From an uncultured Nesterenkonia sp. (lineage in GTDB: Bacteria > Actinomycetota > Actinomycetes > Actinomycetales > Micrococcaceae): a DNA stretch of 64,000 bases. Positions 1 through 7,117 of the stretch are shown in pieces (the stretch's first letter is position 1; every line of letters starts with the position of its first letter). The stretch spans positions 372,001-436,000 of the forward strand of contig CANLUC010000003.1 of the NCBI GenBank assembly GCA_947494195.1. Reading direction: 5' to 3'. Both the position numbers and the translations under genes were made by a program. Under the pieces are notes generated by a model. It was not told the origin of the DNA, did not search any database, and saw only the letters and a program-made list of their open reading frames with translations.

Positions 1-333
1 GAAGGTGTCCCCGGCCTCCACGATGGTGCGCGCCAGCAGACCCGCGGCGGCAGCCTCCACCGTGATGTTGATGAACCCGGGGCCGGCGATCTCGATGCGC
101 TCCACGCCGGAGACCTGCTCGAGGCGTGCGGCGAGGATCTCGGCGAACTGGCGCGGGGCCATGCCGGCCTTCTTGGCCAGCTGCAGGGAGATCGCGGTGG
201 ACCAGTCCCCGTGCTCGCGATTCTTGGGGCGTTCGACGACGACGGTCTCGGGGAGGTCGACGCTCAGCTCACCGGCTTCGACAGCTTCGGCGAGCACGCT
301 CTTGACAACGGCGGAGAGTTCTTCAGGAGTCAC
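1..333 (-). CDS. argS: Arginyl-tRNA synthetase, N-terminal part (runs off window)
   Basis: Translation from a GTG at 333 gives 111 residues that read as the additional N-terminal domain of class I arginyl-tRNA synthetase: VTPEEL start, the VERPKNREHGDW stretch, the LAKKAGMAPRQFAEIL helix and IAGPGFINI just before the catalytic core. The HIGH and KMSKS parts lie beyond the left edge. ArgS charges tRNA-Arg in the cytoplasm. A tRNA-Arg(CCG) gene lies upstream on the same strand at 4.7 kb, an arrangement common in Actinobacteria but here separated by several unrelated genes. Family assignment is firm; the start could be another nearby codon. Confidence 0.9.
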   Translation of the reverse strand, partial: MTPEELSAVVKSVLAEAVEAGELSVDLPETVVVERPKNREHGDWSTAISLQLAKKAGMAPRQFAEILAARLEQVSGVERIEIAGPGFINITVEAAAAGLLARTIVEAGDTF

Positions 334-461
334 CGGAACAGTCTACGGGGTATGCCCCATCGGCCTCATTCGCCCGTCCGGATCATCCGTTGGGCGAGAA
401 TCGTCGGAATAACCGAGCGACGGCGCCCCAGAACGACGATTTCGGCCCACTGGATGTGGGG

Positions 462-1190
462 TCAGCCGAGGAGCCCGAGCACTCCGGTGACGCTGAGGTA
501 GATGCCCAGTCCGGCCAGGATCACGCCGCTGCCCATCTCGATCCGCCCGGTGACCACCGGGTTGGAGAGCCAGGTGTTCGCCGCATCGACCAGCAGGACG
601 ACGCCGACCAGGAAGATCAGCATGCTCATCGCGACGGTTCCGCCGAGCACGCCGATCGCGAAGGCCGGTGACGCTCCGACCGGGGTGAACTGGGGGAAGA
701 GCGCCAGGAAGAACAGCCCCACCTTGGGATTGGTCATACAGCTGGCCAGTCCGATCAGGAACGTGCCTCGAAAGGTCGTCGCGCCACGCCGGGACCGCGG
801 CTGCGCGGCTGGGGCGCCTGGGGCGACCTCGGGTGCGTGCGGAGCGTAGGGTCCGCCCACCAGGGCTGGAACGCCCGCGGCGGTGCGCACGCGCGACTTG
901 AGCAGGACCCGGGCGCTGCGCATGGCGCGCGCTCCGAGGAAGATCACGTAGAGCCCACCGATCAGGCTGAGCAGCTCATAGGCGATCGGTGAGGCCTGGA
1001 ACAGCGCTGCCAGACCCGTGGCCGCGAGCGCCGCCCAGATCAGCGCCGCCAAGGAGGATCCGGTCGCCGCCCCCAGCCCCGCCCGGCGCGAGACGAGCGC
1101 GTTGCGCAGCGCGAGCATCGTGTCCTGCCCCGGGGTGACCGCCAGGACGGCGGACACGGCGAGCAGAGCGAGGTAGCTGGAGAGCGTCAT
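462..1190 (-). CDS. LysE/RhtB-family amino-acid exporter
   Basis: A 242-residue hydrophobic protein with about six membrane helices. It opens with the family signature VTPGQDTMLALRNAL near residues 18-32, followed by GLGAATGSSLAALIW, typical of LysE/RhtB translocators, which export amino acids or small metabolites by proton exchange. A Pro/Ala/Arg-rich cytoplasmic linker of about 40 residues between the third and fourth helices (residues ~103-143) is longer than usual. It is transcribed divergently from a LysR regulator 90 bp away, the standard exporter/regulator pairing. The substrate cannot be read from the sequence. Confidence 0.88.
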   Translation of the reverse strand: MTLSSYLALLAVSAVLAVTPGQDTMLALRNALVSRRAGLGAATGSSLAALIWAALAATGLAALFQASPIAYELLSLIGGLYVIFLGARAMRSARVLLKSRVRTAAGVPALVGGPYAPHAPEVAPGAPAAQPRSRRGATTFRGTFLIGLASCMTNPKVGLFFLALFPQFTPVGASPAFAIGVLGGTVAMSMLIFLVGVVLLVDAANTWLSNPVVTGRIEMGSGVILAGLGIYLSVTGVLGLLG

Positions 1191-1280
1191 GCATCCATCC
1201 TGGTGGACACCACTAGTCAGGACAAGCAGATAAAAGCTAACGACCGTTCGTCACTGCCGAATCCGCGGCATACTGGTGGC

Positions 1281-2201
1281 ATGTTGAATCCGCACCGGCT
1301 CCGCGTGCTGCAATCGGTCATCGCCACCGGTTCCATCCAGGGCGCTGCGCGCAGCCTCCACTATTCCCCCGCCACCGTGAGCCAGCACATGAACACGCTC
1401 AGCCAGGAGACGGGTCTGACGCTGTTCGAACGCACCGGACGCGGACTTCGCCCGACCCAGGCCGGACTGTCTCTGGCCGAAGCGAGCGCCGGAGTTCTTC
1501 AGGGTCTGGATGAATTGGACCGCCTGGTGCAGAACATGCGTCATGGACACTCCCGACACCTGGTGATCGCGAGCTTCACCTCGGCGGCCAAGGAGTGGCT
1601 TCCTCGCGTGGTGGCGGCTCTTCGCTCCAGCGAACCGGAGCTGACGGTGCAGATCAGCCTGAACGAGCCCTACACCGAGAAGACCAGCAATGCAGTGGAC
1701 ATCGACATCCGCAATGAATCCCCGCTGGAACCCGAAGAGCACTTCGAGGGGTACCTGCGTCACCGGCTGCGGGACGAGGACTTCGCCGTCGTCCTGCCCG
1801 CCGATCACCCGCTCTGCGCGAGCGAGATCGTGGAGGTTCATCAGCTTGCGGACCAGATGTGGGTGGATCATGACATCAAGGACAGCCCCAACGGGCGCAT
1901 GATTCGCACCGCCTGCCAGGCGGCTGGCTTCGTGCCCCAGTTCGCCGCGCGGCTCGATGACCACACTGCCGCGCTCGCGCTGGTGGCTGCCGGACTGGGC
2001 ATCACGGTCCTCCCCCACCTGGCGCTGCGTGATCTTTCTCCCGGAACCGTGCTGCGCCCGCTGCGCAACCCTGCGGTGACGCGCCGCATCGTGGCGCACG
2101 TGAGGCAGGACCGGGCGGCTGATCCGCTGGTCGCCACCGCGCTGGAGATCCTGCGCCGAGAATCCGAAGATTCGCAGAATCGGTCACCCCAGAGCTCTTG
2201 A
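1281..2201 (+). CDS. LysR-family transcriptional regulator
   Basis: A 306-residue LysR-type regulator: an N-terminal winged helix (LRVLQSVIATGSIQGAARSL, then TVSQHMNTLSQETGLTLFER) and a C-terminal periplasmic-binding-protein-like effector domain. The open frame extends to 1203, but the ATG at 1281 places the HTH at the usual distance from the N-terminus. It also lies 6 nt after a -10-like CATACT (1269-1274), so a leaderless start is likely. It is divergent from the LysE exporter and is the obvious candidate to control it in response to an exported amino acid. Confidence 0.88.
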   Translation: MLNPHRLRVLQSVIATGSIQGAARSLHYSPATVSQHMNTLSQETGLTLFERTGRGLRPTQAGLSLAEASAGVLQGLDELDRLVQNMRHGHSRHLVIASFTSAAKEWLPRVVAALRSSEPELTVQISLNEPYTEKTSNAVDIDIRNESPLEPEEHFEGYLRHRLRDEDFAVVLPADHPLCASEIVEVHQLADQMWVDHDIKDSPNGRMIRTACQAAGFVPQFAARLDDHTAALALVAAGLGITVLPHLALRDLSPGTVLRPLRNPAVTRRIVAHVRQDRAADPLVATALEILRRESEDSQNRSPQSS

Positions 2202-2240
2202 CCCGGTGCCGACCCAGGCCTAATGTACAACCAAATGGTT
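2198..2240 (+). promoter_or_regulatory. arsR promoter with operator palindrome at the start codon
   Basis: TTGACC (2198-2203), a 17-bp spacer and TAATGT (2221-2226) form a good sigma-70-type promoter whose predicted start falls on or next to the ATG at 2235. The perfect inverted repeat AACCA-AA-TGGTT (2229-2240) covers that position, so ArsR bound there would block its own promoter. The -35 box overlaps the LysR stop codon. Confidence 0.6.
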
Positions 2241-2603
2241 ACGCATTCTGAGGAGTCTCAGACCGTCGGTGACGCCGCGGTGGACCGGATCTTCCGGGCG
2301 CTGGCTGACGCCACCCGCAGGGACATCGTGAGACGCACGCTGGGCGAAGAGGCCACGATCTCCGCCCTGGCTGCGCTCTATGAGATGTCCTTCGCCGCCG
2401 TGCAGAAGCACGTCAGCGTCCTTGAGGCCGCCGATCTGGTCATCAAGCGCCCACAGGGGCGCGAACGGCTGGTCCGCGGAAACCCCGACACCCTTCGCGC
2501 GGCCCAGACTCTGCTGGATGACTTCGAGCTCATCTGGCTGGGCCGCATCTCCCGCCTGGACACCCTCCTGCAGGAAGACCCAGGCGATTCCCCCCCCCCA
2601 TAA
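2235..2603 (+). CDS. ArsR-family winged-helix repressor
   Basis: A small winged-helix protein: DRIFRALADATRRDIVRRTL opens the fold, SFAAVQKHVSVLEAADLV is the recognition helix and GRERLVRGNP the wing. No thiol metal site is visible. This subfamily is usually paired with SRPBCC/AHSA1 proteins, and two follow directly downstream. An upstream in-frame ATG at 2223 exists. The ATG at 2235 is preferred because a near-consensus promoter would start the transcript there, and because residues encoded before it come from operator DNA. Probably autoregulatory; the inducer is unknown. Confidence 0.85.
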   Translation: MVTHSEESQTVGDAAVDRIFRALADATRRDIVRRTLGEEATISALAALYEMSFAAVQKHVSVLEAADLVIKRPQGRERLVRGNPDTLRAAQTLLDDFELIWLGRISRLDTLLQEDPGDSPPP

Positions 2604-2637
2604 GCATTGAGCAGCACAGAGACGAAGAAGGCCTGCC

Positions 2638-3145
2638 ATGCCCATCACCTCAGTCACCAAGGACACCGATGCATTGACCATGACCGTGGTCGCCGATTTT
2701 CCGGTCACGGTCCAGCGCCTCTGGGACGCCTACGCGGATCCCAGGCAGCTCGAGAAGTTCTGGGGGGCCGCCGGAATGGCCCGCCACGTTCTCCCGCCAC
2801 GACCTGTTCCCCGGAGGACGTTCCCACTATTGGATGACCGGTCCGGACGGGACTCGATCGGCAGGCTACTGGGAGTTTCTCGCGGTGGACCCTGGCCGAT
2901 CCTTCGAAGTCACGGACGGCTTCGCGGACGAGCACGGGGCGCCGAGCCAGGAGATGCCCCATATGCGAATGCGGCTGACCTTCGAGGAGACGCCCGACGG
3001 CGCGCGGGTCACCACCACCACATGGTTCAACTCTGCGGCGGACTACCAGCAGCTGATCGAGATGGGCATGGAAGAGGGCATGGCCGCCGCCATGGGGCAG
3101 ATCGACGGGGTCTTGGAGGACCTGTCCTTCTTCGCGAACCGGCAA
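2638..3145 (+). pseudogene. SRPBCC/AHSA1-domain protein, frameshifted
   Basis: Reading from the ATG at 2638 gives an AHSA1-type start (TMTVVADFPVTVQRLWDAYADPRQLEKFWG). At a run of six G (2762-2767) the family similarity jumps to another frame, where PPEWPATFSRHDLFPGG, HYWMTGPDG and the TWFNSAADYQQLIEMGMEEGM helix continue the fold. One G fewer would restore a normal protein of about 165 residues. The second frame then runs open to 3655 without a natural stop, overlapping the next gene, so the 3' end given is only the extent of recognisable similarity. It is either a real disruption or a homopolymer sequencing error. Confidence 0.7.
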
Positions 3146-3161
3146 GGGAGTCGAGACCCAG

Positions 3162-3626
3162 GTGCTCAGCGAGACTCAGGTGTGGTTCACGCGGATCATT
3201 CGAGGCACGCCGGAACAGGTTCGGCAGGCCCACCGAGATCCAGACCTGCTGCGCCGGTGGCTGCTCGGTCCCGACGGTTGGCGAATGTCCGAGTGCCAGG
3301 TCGCGCACCAGGTCGGGGACCCCTACCGGTTCGCCTGGGAGAAGGAGGAGGCCGGCTCGGACGGCTTCGCGCTCTACGGCGAGCTCAAGGAACTGGACGA
3401 GCCGCACCGCGAAGTCACCACGGAGTCCATGGAGGGCGTCGTCGGAGAGCCGAACCTCAACGAACAGACGCTGCGAGCGGTCGACGGCGGCACGCTGCTC
3501 ACCCTGGTCGTCACCTATCCCAACGCAGAGGTGCGGGACATGATCCTGAACACCGGGATGACCGACGGCATGGAGACCAGCTATGCGCGGCTCGAGGAGG
3601 TGCTGAGCGCTTCGTCGCGCAGCTAG
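3162..3626 (+). CDS. SRPBCC/AHSA1-domain protein
   Basis: A 154-residue protein of the activator-of-Hsp90-ATPase-like (AHSA1/SRPBCC) fold. VWFTRIIRGTPEQVRQAHRD is the first strand and helix, LLRRWLLGPDGW the typical tryptophan turn, and a C-terminal helix MTDGMETSYARLEEVL closes the cavity. The GTG at 3162 is the first good start, but the frame is open further upstream, so translation may begin earlier or be coupled to the preceding frameshifted paralogue. Proteins of this kind bind small hydrophobic ligands; no specific function is deducible. The arsR-SRPBCC-SRPBCC order suggests one regulated unit. Confidence 0.72.
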   Translation: MLSETQVWFTRIIRGTPEQVRQAHRDPDLLRRWLLGPDGWRMSECQVAHQVGDPYRFAWEKEEAGSDGFALYGELKELDEPHREVTTESMEGVVGEPNLNEQTLRAVDGGTLLTLVVTYPNAEVRDMILNTGMTDGMETSYARLEEVLSASSRS

Positions 3627-3736
3627 CGACTCCATCTGGTCAGCCGGGGAAGTGATGTGAGCCGATTCGTGTTGTCAGTGACCAGACGCGCGGACAGCAC
3701 GCCCGCGCCACGGACGACCGATCGAAGGAGCACCTC

Positions 3737-4381
3737 ATGTCACACATCACGGTTCTGGGCGGTACAGGCTACGCAGGTTCCCACATCGCAGCCGAGGCCG
3801 CGTCCCGAGGCCACGACGTCGTCGCCGTCTCCCGTCACGCACCGGAGAACCCCCTGGAGGGTGTGAAATACGTGACCGGCGATGCGACGAGCCGGGAGCT
3901 GCTCAGCGACCTGGTCTCCACGACGGACGTGGTGCTCCTGACGCTGGCCCCACGCGCAGACATGCTCGGCAAGGTGGTCCAGGTCGCCGCTGCACTGGTC
4001 CCCCTCGCCGCCCGGCACGGCGTGCGGGTGGGCGTGCTCGGCGGCGCCGGCTCGCTGAAGGTCTCCGAGGATGGCCCCCGGCTGATCGATACCGACGCGT
4101 TCCCCGCGGAGTTCAAGCCTGAGTCGATCGAGATGATCGAGGTGCTCGAGGACCTCCGGGCGGCCGATGAATCGCTGGAGTGGTTCTACATCAGCCCCGC
4201 CGCCGGCTTCGGCGGATACAACCCGGGCGAGCGAAAAGGCACGTACCGCACCGGCGGCGATGTGCTGATCAACGACGACGCCGGCAATTCCGAGCTCTCC
4301 GGCGCGGATCTGGGCATCGCGTTCATCGACGAGGTGGAGAAGCCCAAGCACCGGAATGAGCGCTTCGCCGTGGCGTACTGA
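3737..4381 (+). CDS. NAD(P)H-binding SDR-like protein
   Basis: A 214-residue Rossmann protein beginning ITVLGGTGYAGSHIAAEA, the GxxGxxG dinucleotide motif of atypical (NmrA/YwnB-like) short-chain dehydrogenases. GVRVGVLGGAGSL lies mid-protein and EWFYISPAAGF near the usual cofactor-proximal position. No canonical Tyr-x-x-x-Lys is evident, so it may be a redox-sensing or atypical reductase. The SD AAGGAG (3727-3732) precedes the ATG. It lies downstream of the ArsR/SRPBCC genes on the same strand and may be co-regulated. Confidence 0.82.
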   Translation: MSHITVLGGTGYAGSHIAAEAASRGHDVVAVSRHAPENPLEGVKYVTGDATSRELLSDLVSTTDVVLLTLAPRADMLGKVVQVAAALVPLAARHGVRVGVLGGAGSLKVSEDGPRLIDTDAFPAEFKPESIEMIEVLEDLRAADESLEWFYISPAAGFGGYNPGERKGTYRTGGDVLINDDAGNSELSGADLGIAFIDEVEKPKHRNERFAVAY

Positions 4382-4648
4382 GGGCGATCACCCCCGGCCA
4401 GGCACGCCAGGAAATGGGGTGACGCTGCGACCAGGGATGCGCTCAGGCGTTCATTGAGTGTAATGTAGGTCACCTAGTCCTCCCCCTGTGGACTAGCGCG
4501 GCCCGTCTGGTGAACTGCCCCAGGCGGGCTTATCTCGTCTCCGGCCCTTGGGATTCAGCAGAGAACACAGCGCTGTCTCCAACTCTGATGGCACGCGCCG
4601 AGCATGCGCGAAAGTTCCCTAGAGGACATGGAGTTCATGGAGGACACG
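4382..4648. other. Intergenic region, no gene recognised
   Basis: About 270 bp between the NAD(P)-binding protein and the tRNA-Arg terminator. I see no supported reading frame, RNA or repeat. Apparent frames covering the tRNA are translation artefacts. Confidence 0.5.
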
Positions 4649-4692
4649 AAAAAGGTCCGCATCCCTGCGTGCAGCAGGATGCGGACCTTTTT
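4649..4692 (-). terminator. Intrinsic terminator of tRNA-Arg
   Basis: An inverted repeat with stem AAAAGGTCCGCATCC / GGATGCGGACCTTTT around a short loop, ending on the minus strand in a T-run 10 nt past the tRNA 3' end. It is symmetric enough to act in both directions. Confidence 0.85.
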
Positions 4693-4701
4693 CTCGTACT
4701 G

Positions 4702-4774
4702 TGCCCCCGGCGGGAATCGAACCCACGACCTTTGGTACCGGAAACCAACGCTCTATCCCCTGAGCTACGGAGGC
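4702..4774 (-). tRNA. tRNA-Arg (anticodon CCG)
   Basis: The minus strand folds into a full cloverleaf of 73 nt. The acceptor stem is GCCTCCG/CGGGGGC, the anticodon stem TTGGT/ACCAA encloses loop TTCCGGT, giving anticodon CCG, and the T arm GTGGG/CCCGC holds TTCGATT. CCA is not encoded. It reads CGG codons. A strong terminator follows immediately. Confidence 0.96.
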
Positions 4775-4853
4775 CCGTCAGCTGTGCAATTCGAAGAAGC
4801 TGGTTCCTCGAGCAACTGACCGATTTAGATTACCAGCACGGCGACGGTTCCAC

Positions 4854-5180
4854 CTAGCCGGTCACGGAGACGGTGTAGCTCCAGAGCTCGGAGGACATGC
4901 CCACGGGCTTCTTCGGCTTCTCCTCGGAGGACGCCTCCCGCTCCCCGGACCCGTGGGACTTCTGGAAGTCCTGCGAGGTCCGCCAGTTCTCAAAGTCCTC
5001 CTCACTGGCCCAGCGCGTGACGACCAGCCAGGTGGTCCGCTCGTCCGTGGGCTGGAGCAGTTCAAAGCCTTCGAATCCGGACGTGCCGACCATGGAGTCG
5101 CGGCGCGCAGCGAACCGCTTGCCCAGTTCGTCGCCGGAGTTCTCAGGGACCGTGATCGCATTGATCTTGATGACTGTCAT
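4854..5180 (-). CDS. Antibiotic biosynthesis monooxygenase-domain protein, MhuD/IsdG-like heme oxygenase
   Basis: A 108-residue ABM-fold protein close in pattern to mycobacterial MhuD: VIKINAITVP at the N-terminus, RFAARR, GFEGFELLQP and WLVVTRWASEEDFENW. The residues important in MhuD-type heme degradation are at matching places: Asn7, Trp66 and a histidine at 76. Such enzymes bind heme as a ferredoxin-like dimer and cleave it, releasing iron. The C-terminal third is rich in Lys/Glu. It is a single gene on the minus strand with no heme-uptake genes beside it. Heme oxygenase activity is inferred from family residues only. Confidence 0.78.
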   Translation of the reverse strand: MTVIKINAITVPENSGDELGKRFAARRDSMVGTSGFEGFELLQPTDERTTWLVVTRWASEEDFENWRTSQDFQKSHGSGEREASSEEKPKKPVGMSSELWSYTVSVTG

Positions 5181-5241
5181 GGGCTCATCCTCTCAAACCG
5201 CGCCTCGAGCCGACACCGCGGCGTCGGCAGGTCTGCCGAGT

Positions 5242-7032
5242 TCACCGCCCTGCGGCGTAGCCCTGCGCGCCGCGGGCGTTGGCGGCCGCACCGAGTCGCC
5301 CGGTCTGCGGATCCCGGGTCACGCAGGAGAGACGACCCAGCACCCAGTCCCCGGCAAGAGTCACACGGTGGCCCCGGGCGCGCAGTCCGGCGATGACCGT
5401 CTCCCCGAGACGATCCTCCACGACCGCCCCGCCTGGCTCCCAGGCGCGCGGCCAGAAGGACCCTGGCATCGACGTCGTATGCAGGGTGGGAGCATCAATG
5501 GCCTGCTGGGCGGTGTGTCCGCCGATGAGCATGCGCAGCAGCATCGGCAGCTGCCACTGGTCCTGCTGATCTCCTCCGGGTGTGCCCACCGCCATGACGG
5601 GCTCCCCGGCCCGAAGAACGAGCGTGGGGGTCAGCGTGGTGCGCGGGCGCCGACCAGGCTCAAGCCGCGAGGGCGAGCGCTCATCGAGCCAGGTCATCTG
5701 CAGCCGGGTGCCCAGGCAGAAGCCCAGCCCGGGAATCGTGGGGGAAGATTGCAGCCACCCACCCGAGGGCGTTGCTGAGACGATGTTGCCCCAACGGTCC
5801 ACCACGTCGAGATGACAGGTGTCGCCCTTCGTCTCCCCCGACCTCGACACCGTGGGCTCTCCCGCCCCCGCTCCGCTGGTCGCCTCACTCACGTCTACCA
5901 GCGGCGGCAGCACCTCGTCCGCACCGGGGACGACACCCGGGCGGAACGCGGTAGAAGCCCGTTCGCCGATCTGCTCCCGCCTCTGGGCGGCATACTCCGT
6001 GGAAAGCAGATGCGTCAGGTACACCTCTGTGTCCCCGTAATAGGTGTCCCGATCTGCCAGCGCCAGCTTCTGCGCCTCCAGAAGCAGGTGGGCGCCAGTC
6101 TCGGTCCCGGGGTCCAGATCCTCGTCCGGGTACCCCTCAAGGACCTTGAGCGTCTGCAACAGGGCGGGGCCCTGGCCCCACGGACCGGACTTGGCAATCG
6201 TATGGCCACGAAACTCGATGGAGACCGGCGCTTCGTACCCTGCCTCGTGAGAGACGAAGTCCTGAGCAGTGATCACTCCCGGGTAGTCGCCACCGTCGGA
6301 ATGCCGGTGCGGAGTCTTCACGAAGGCCTCCGTGGCCTGGGCAACTCGTCCGGTCTTCCACTGCGTTCGAGCTGCCTCGATCCGCTGCACCCGATCCTCA
6401 GCCTTCTCTCCCGCGGCGACGAGCTCACGCAGGACGCCTGCGTATTCCGGGTTTGTCATGATCTGACCCGGTTCGGGCACTCGCCCGCCGGGCATCCAGA
6501 GCTTGGCGGAGGAAGGCCAGTGCTCGGTGAAGAGCTGAGCGATGGCGCGGATCGCCTTGACTGCCCCGGGAAGGATCGCATGGCCGTCCTCGGCGTATCC
6601 GATCGCGAACTCGAGCGCGTCGCTGAGCTCCCAGGTGCCGTGATCGCGCAGCAGCACCAACCAGGCGTCGACGGCGGCCGGAATCGCCGCGGCGAGGGCC
6701 CCAGCTCCGGGGACGCTGTCCAGTCCGAGATCTCGGAAGTGCCGAATGCTGGCCCCCGCGGGGGCCGGGCCCTGGCCCATCAGCACTTGCGGCGAAGCAG
6801 GATCCTCGGCTGTGGCGAAGATTCCCACCATGTCTCCGCCCGGGCCATTGAGGTGTGGCTCCACCACGTGCAGCACGAACCCGGCGGCCACGGCGGCGTC
6901 GAAGGCATTGCCCCCGCGCTCCAAGACTGCTTGAGCCGATGCTGTGGCGAGCCAGTGGGTGGAGGCGCTCATCCCGAAGTGGCCCTCGAGGGTGGGTCGG
7001 GTGGTGAAGGTTTCGGCGTGGCTGAAGGTCAT
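5242..7032 (-). CDS. Gamma-glutamyltransferase-family (Ntn-hydrolase) protein
   Basis: A protein of about 596 residues with the GGT layout: ASTHWLATASAQAVLERGGNAFDAAVAA, HLNGPGGDMVG, and the autoprocessing site near KGDTCHLDVVDRWGN, where the conserved Thr would be the N-terminal nucleophile of the small subunit. PSGGW and GTPGGDQQDQWQ follow as in the family. No secretion signal is visible, so it is probably cytoplasmic. It belongs to the broad GGT/acylase-like group and may hydrolyse gamma-glutamyl or other amide bonds; the true substrate is unknown. An ATG at 7050 is possible, but the AGGAG just before 7032 favours the second ATG. Confidence 0.85.
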   Translation of the reverse strand: MTFSHAETFTTRPTLEGHFGMSASTHWLATASAQAVLERGGNAFDAAVAAGFVLHVVEPHLNGPGGDMVGIFATAEDPASPQVLMGQGPAPAGASIRHFRDLGLDSVPGAGALAAAIPAAVDAWLVLLRDHGTWELSDALEFAIGYAEDGHAILPGAVKAIRAIAQLFTEHWPSSAKLWMPGGRVPEPGQIMTNPEYAGVLRELVAAGEKAEDRVQRIEAARTQWKTGRVAQATEAFVKTPHRHSDGGDYPGVITAQDFVSHEAGYEAPVSIEFRGHTIAKSGPWGQGPALLQTLKVLEGYPDEDLDPGTETGAHLLLEAQKLALADRDTYYGDTEVYLTHLLSTEYAAQRREQIGERASTAFRPGVVPGADEVLPPLVDVSEATSGAGAGEPTVSRSGETKGDTCHLDVVDRWGNIVSATPSGGWLQSSPTIPGLGFCLGTRLQMTWLDERSPSRLEPGRRPRTTLTPTLVLRAGEPVMAVGTPGGDQQDQWQLPMLLRMLIGGHTAQQAIDAPTLHTTSMPGSFWPRAWEPGGAVVEDRLGETVIAGLRARGHRVTLAGDWVLGRLSCVTRDPQTGRLGAAANARGAQGYAAGR

Positions 7033-7117
7033 GGCACTCCTGGACGTCATCGTGGCCGAAACGTCGCCCCATGCGCCACATTAGTTGCTCTGTAGAACCA
7101 TCTTAGAGCAGACGTAC

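Noticed and set aside
4510-4857. Short plus-strand frames containing 'CAPGGNRTHDL'
   Set aside because: These are translations of the tRNA-Arg gene and its terminator, a common annotation artefact.
5812-7095. A 427-codon plus-strand frame antisense to the GGT-family gene
   Set aside because: No recognisable motif or ribosome site; the opposite strand encodes a complete Ntn-hydrolase.
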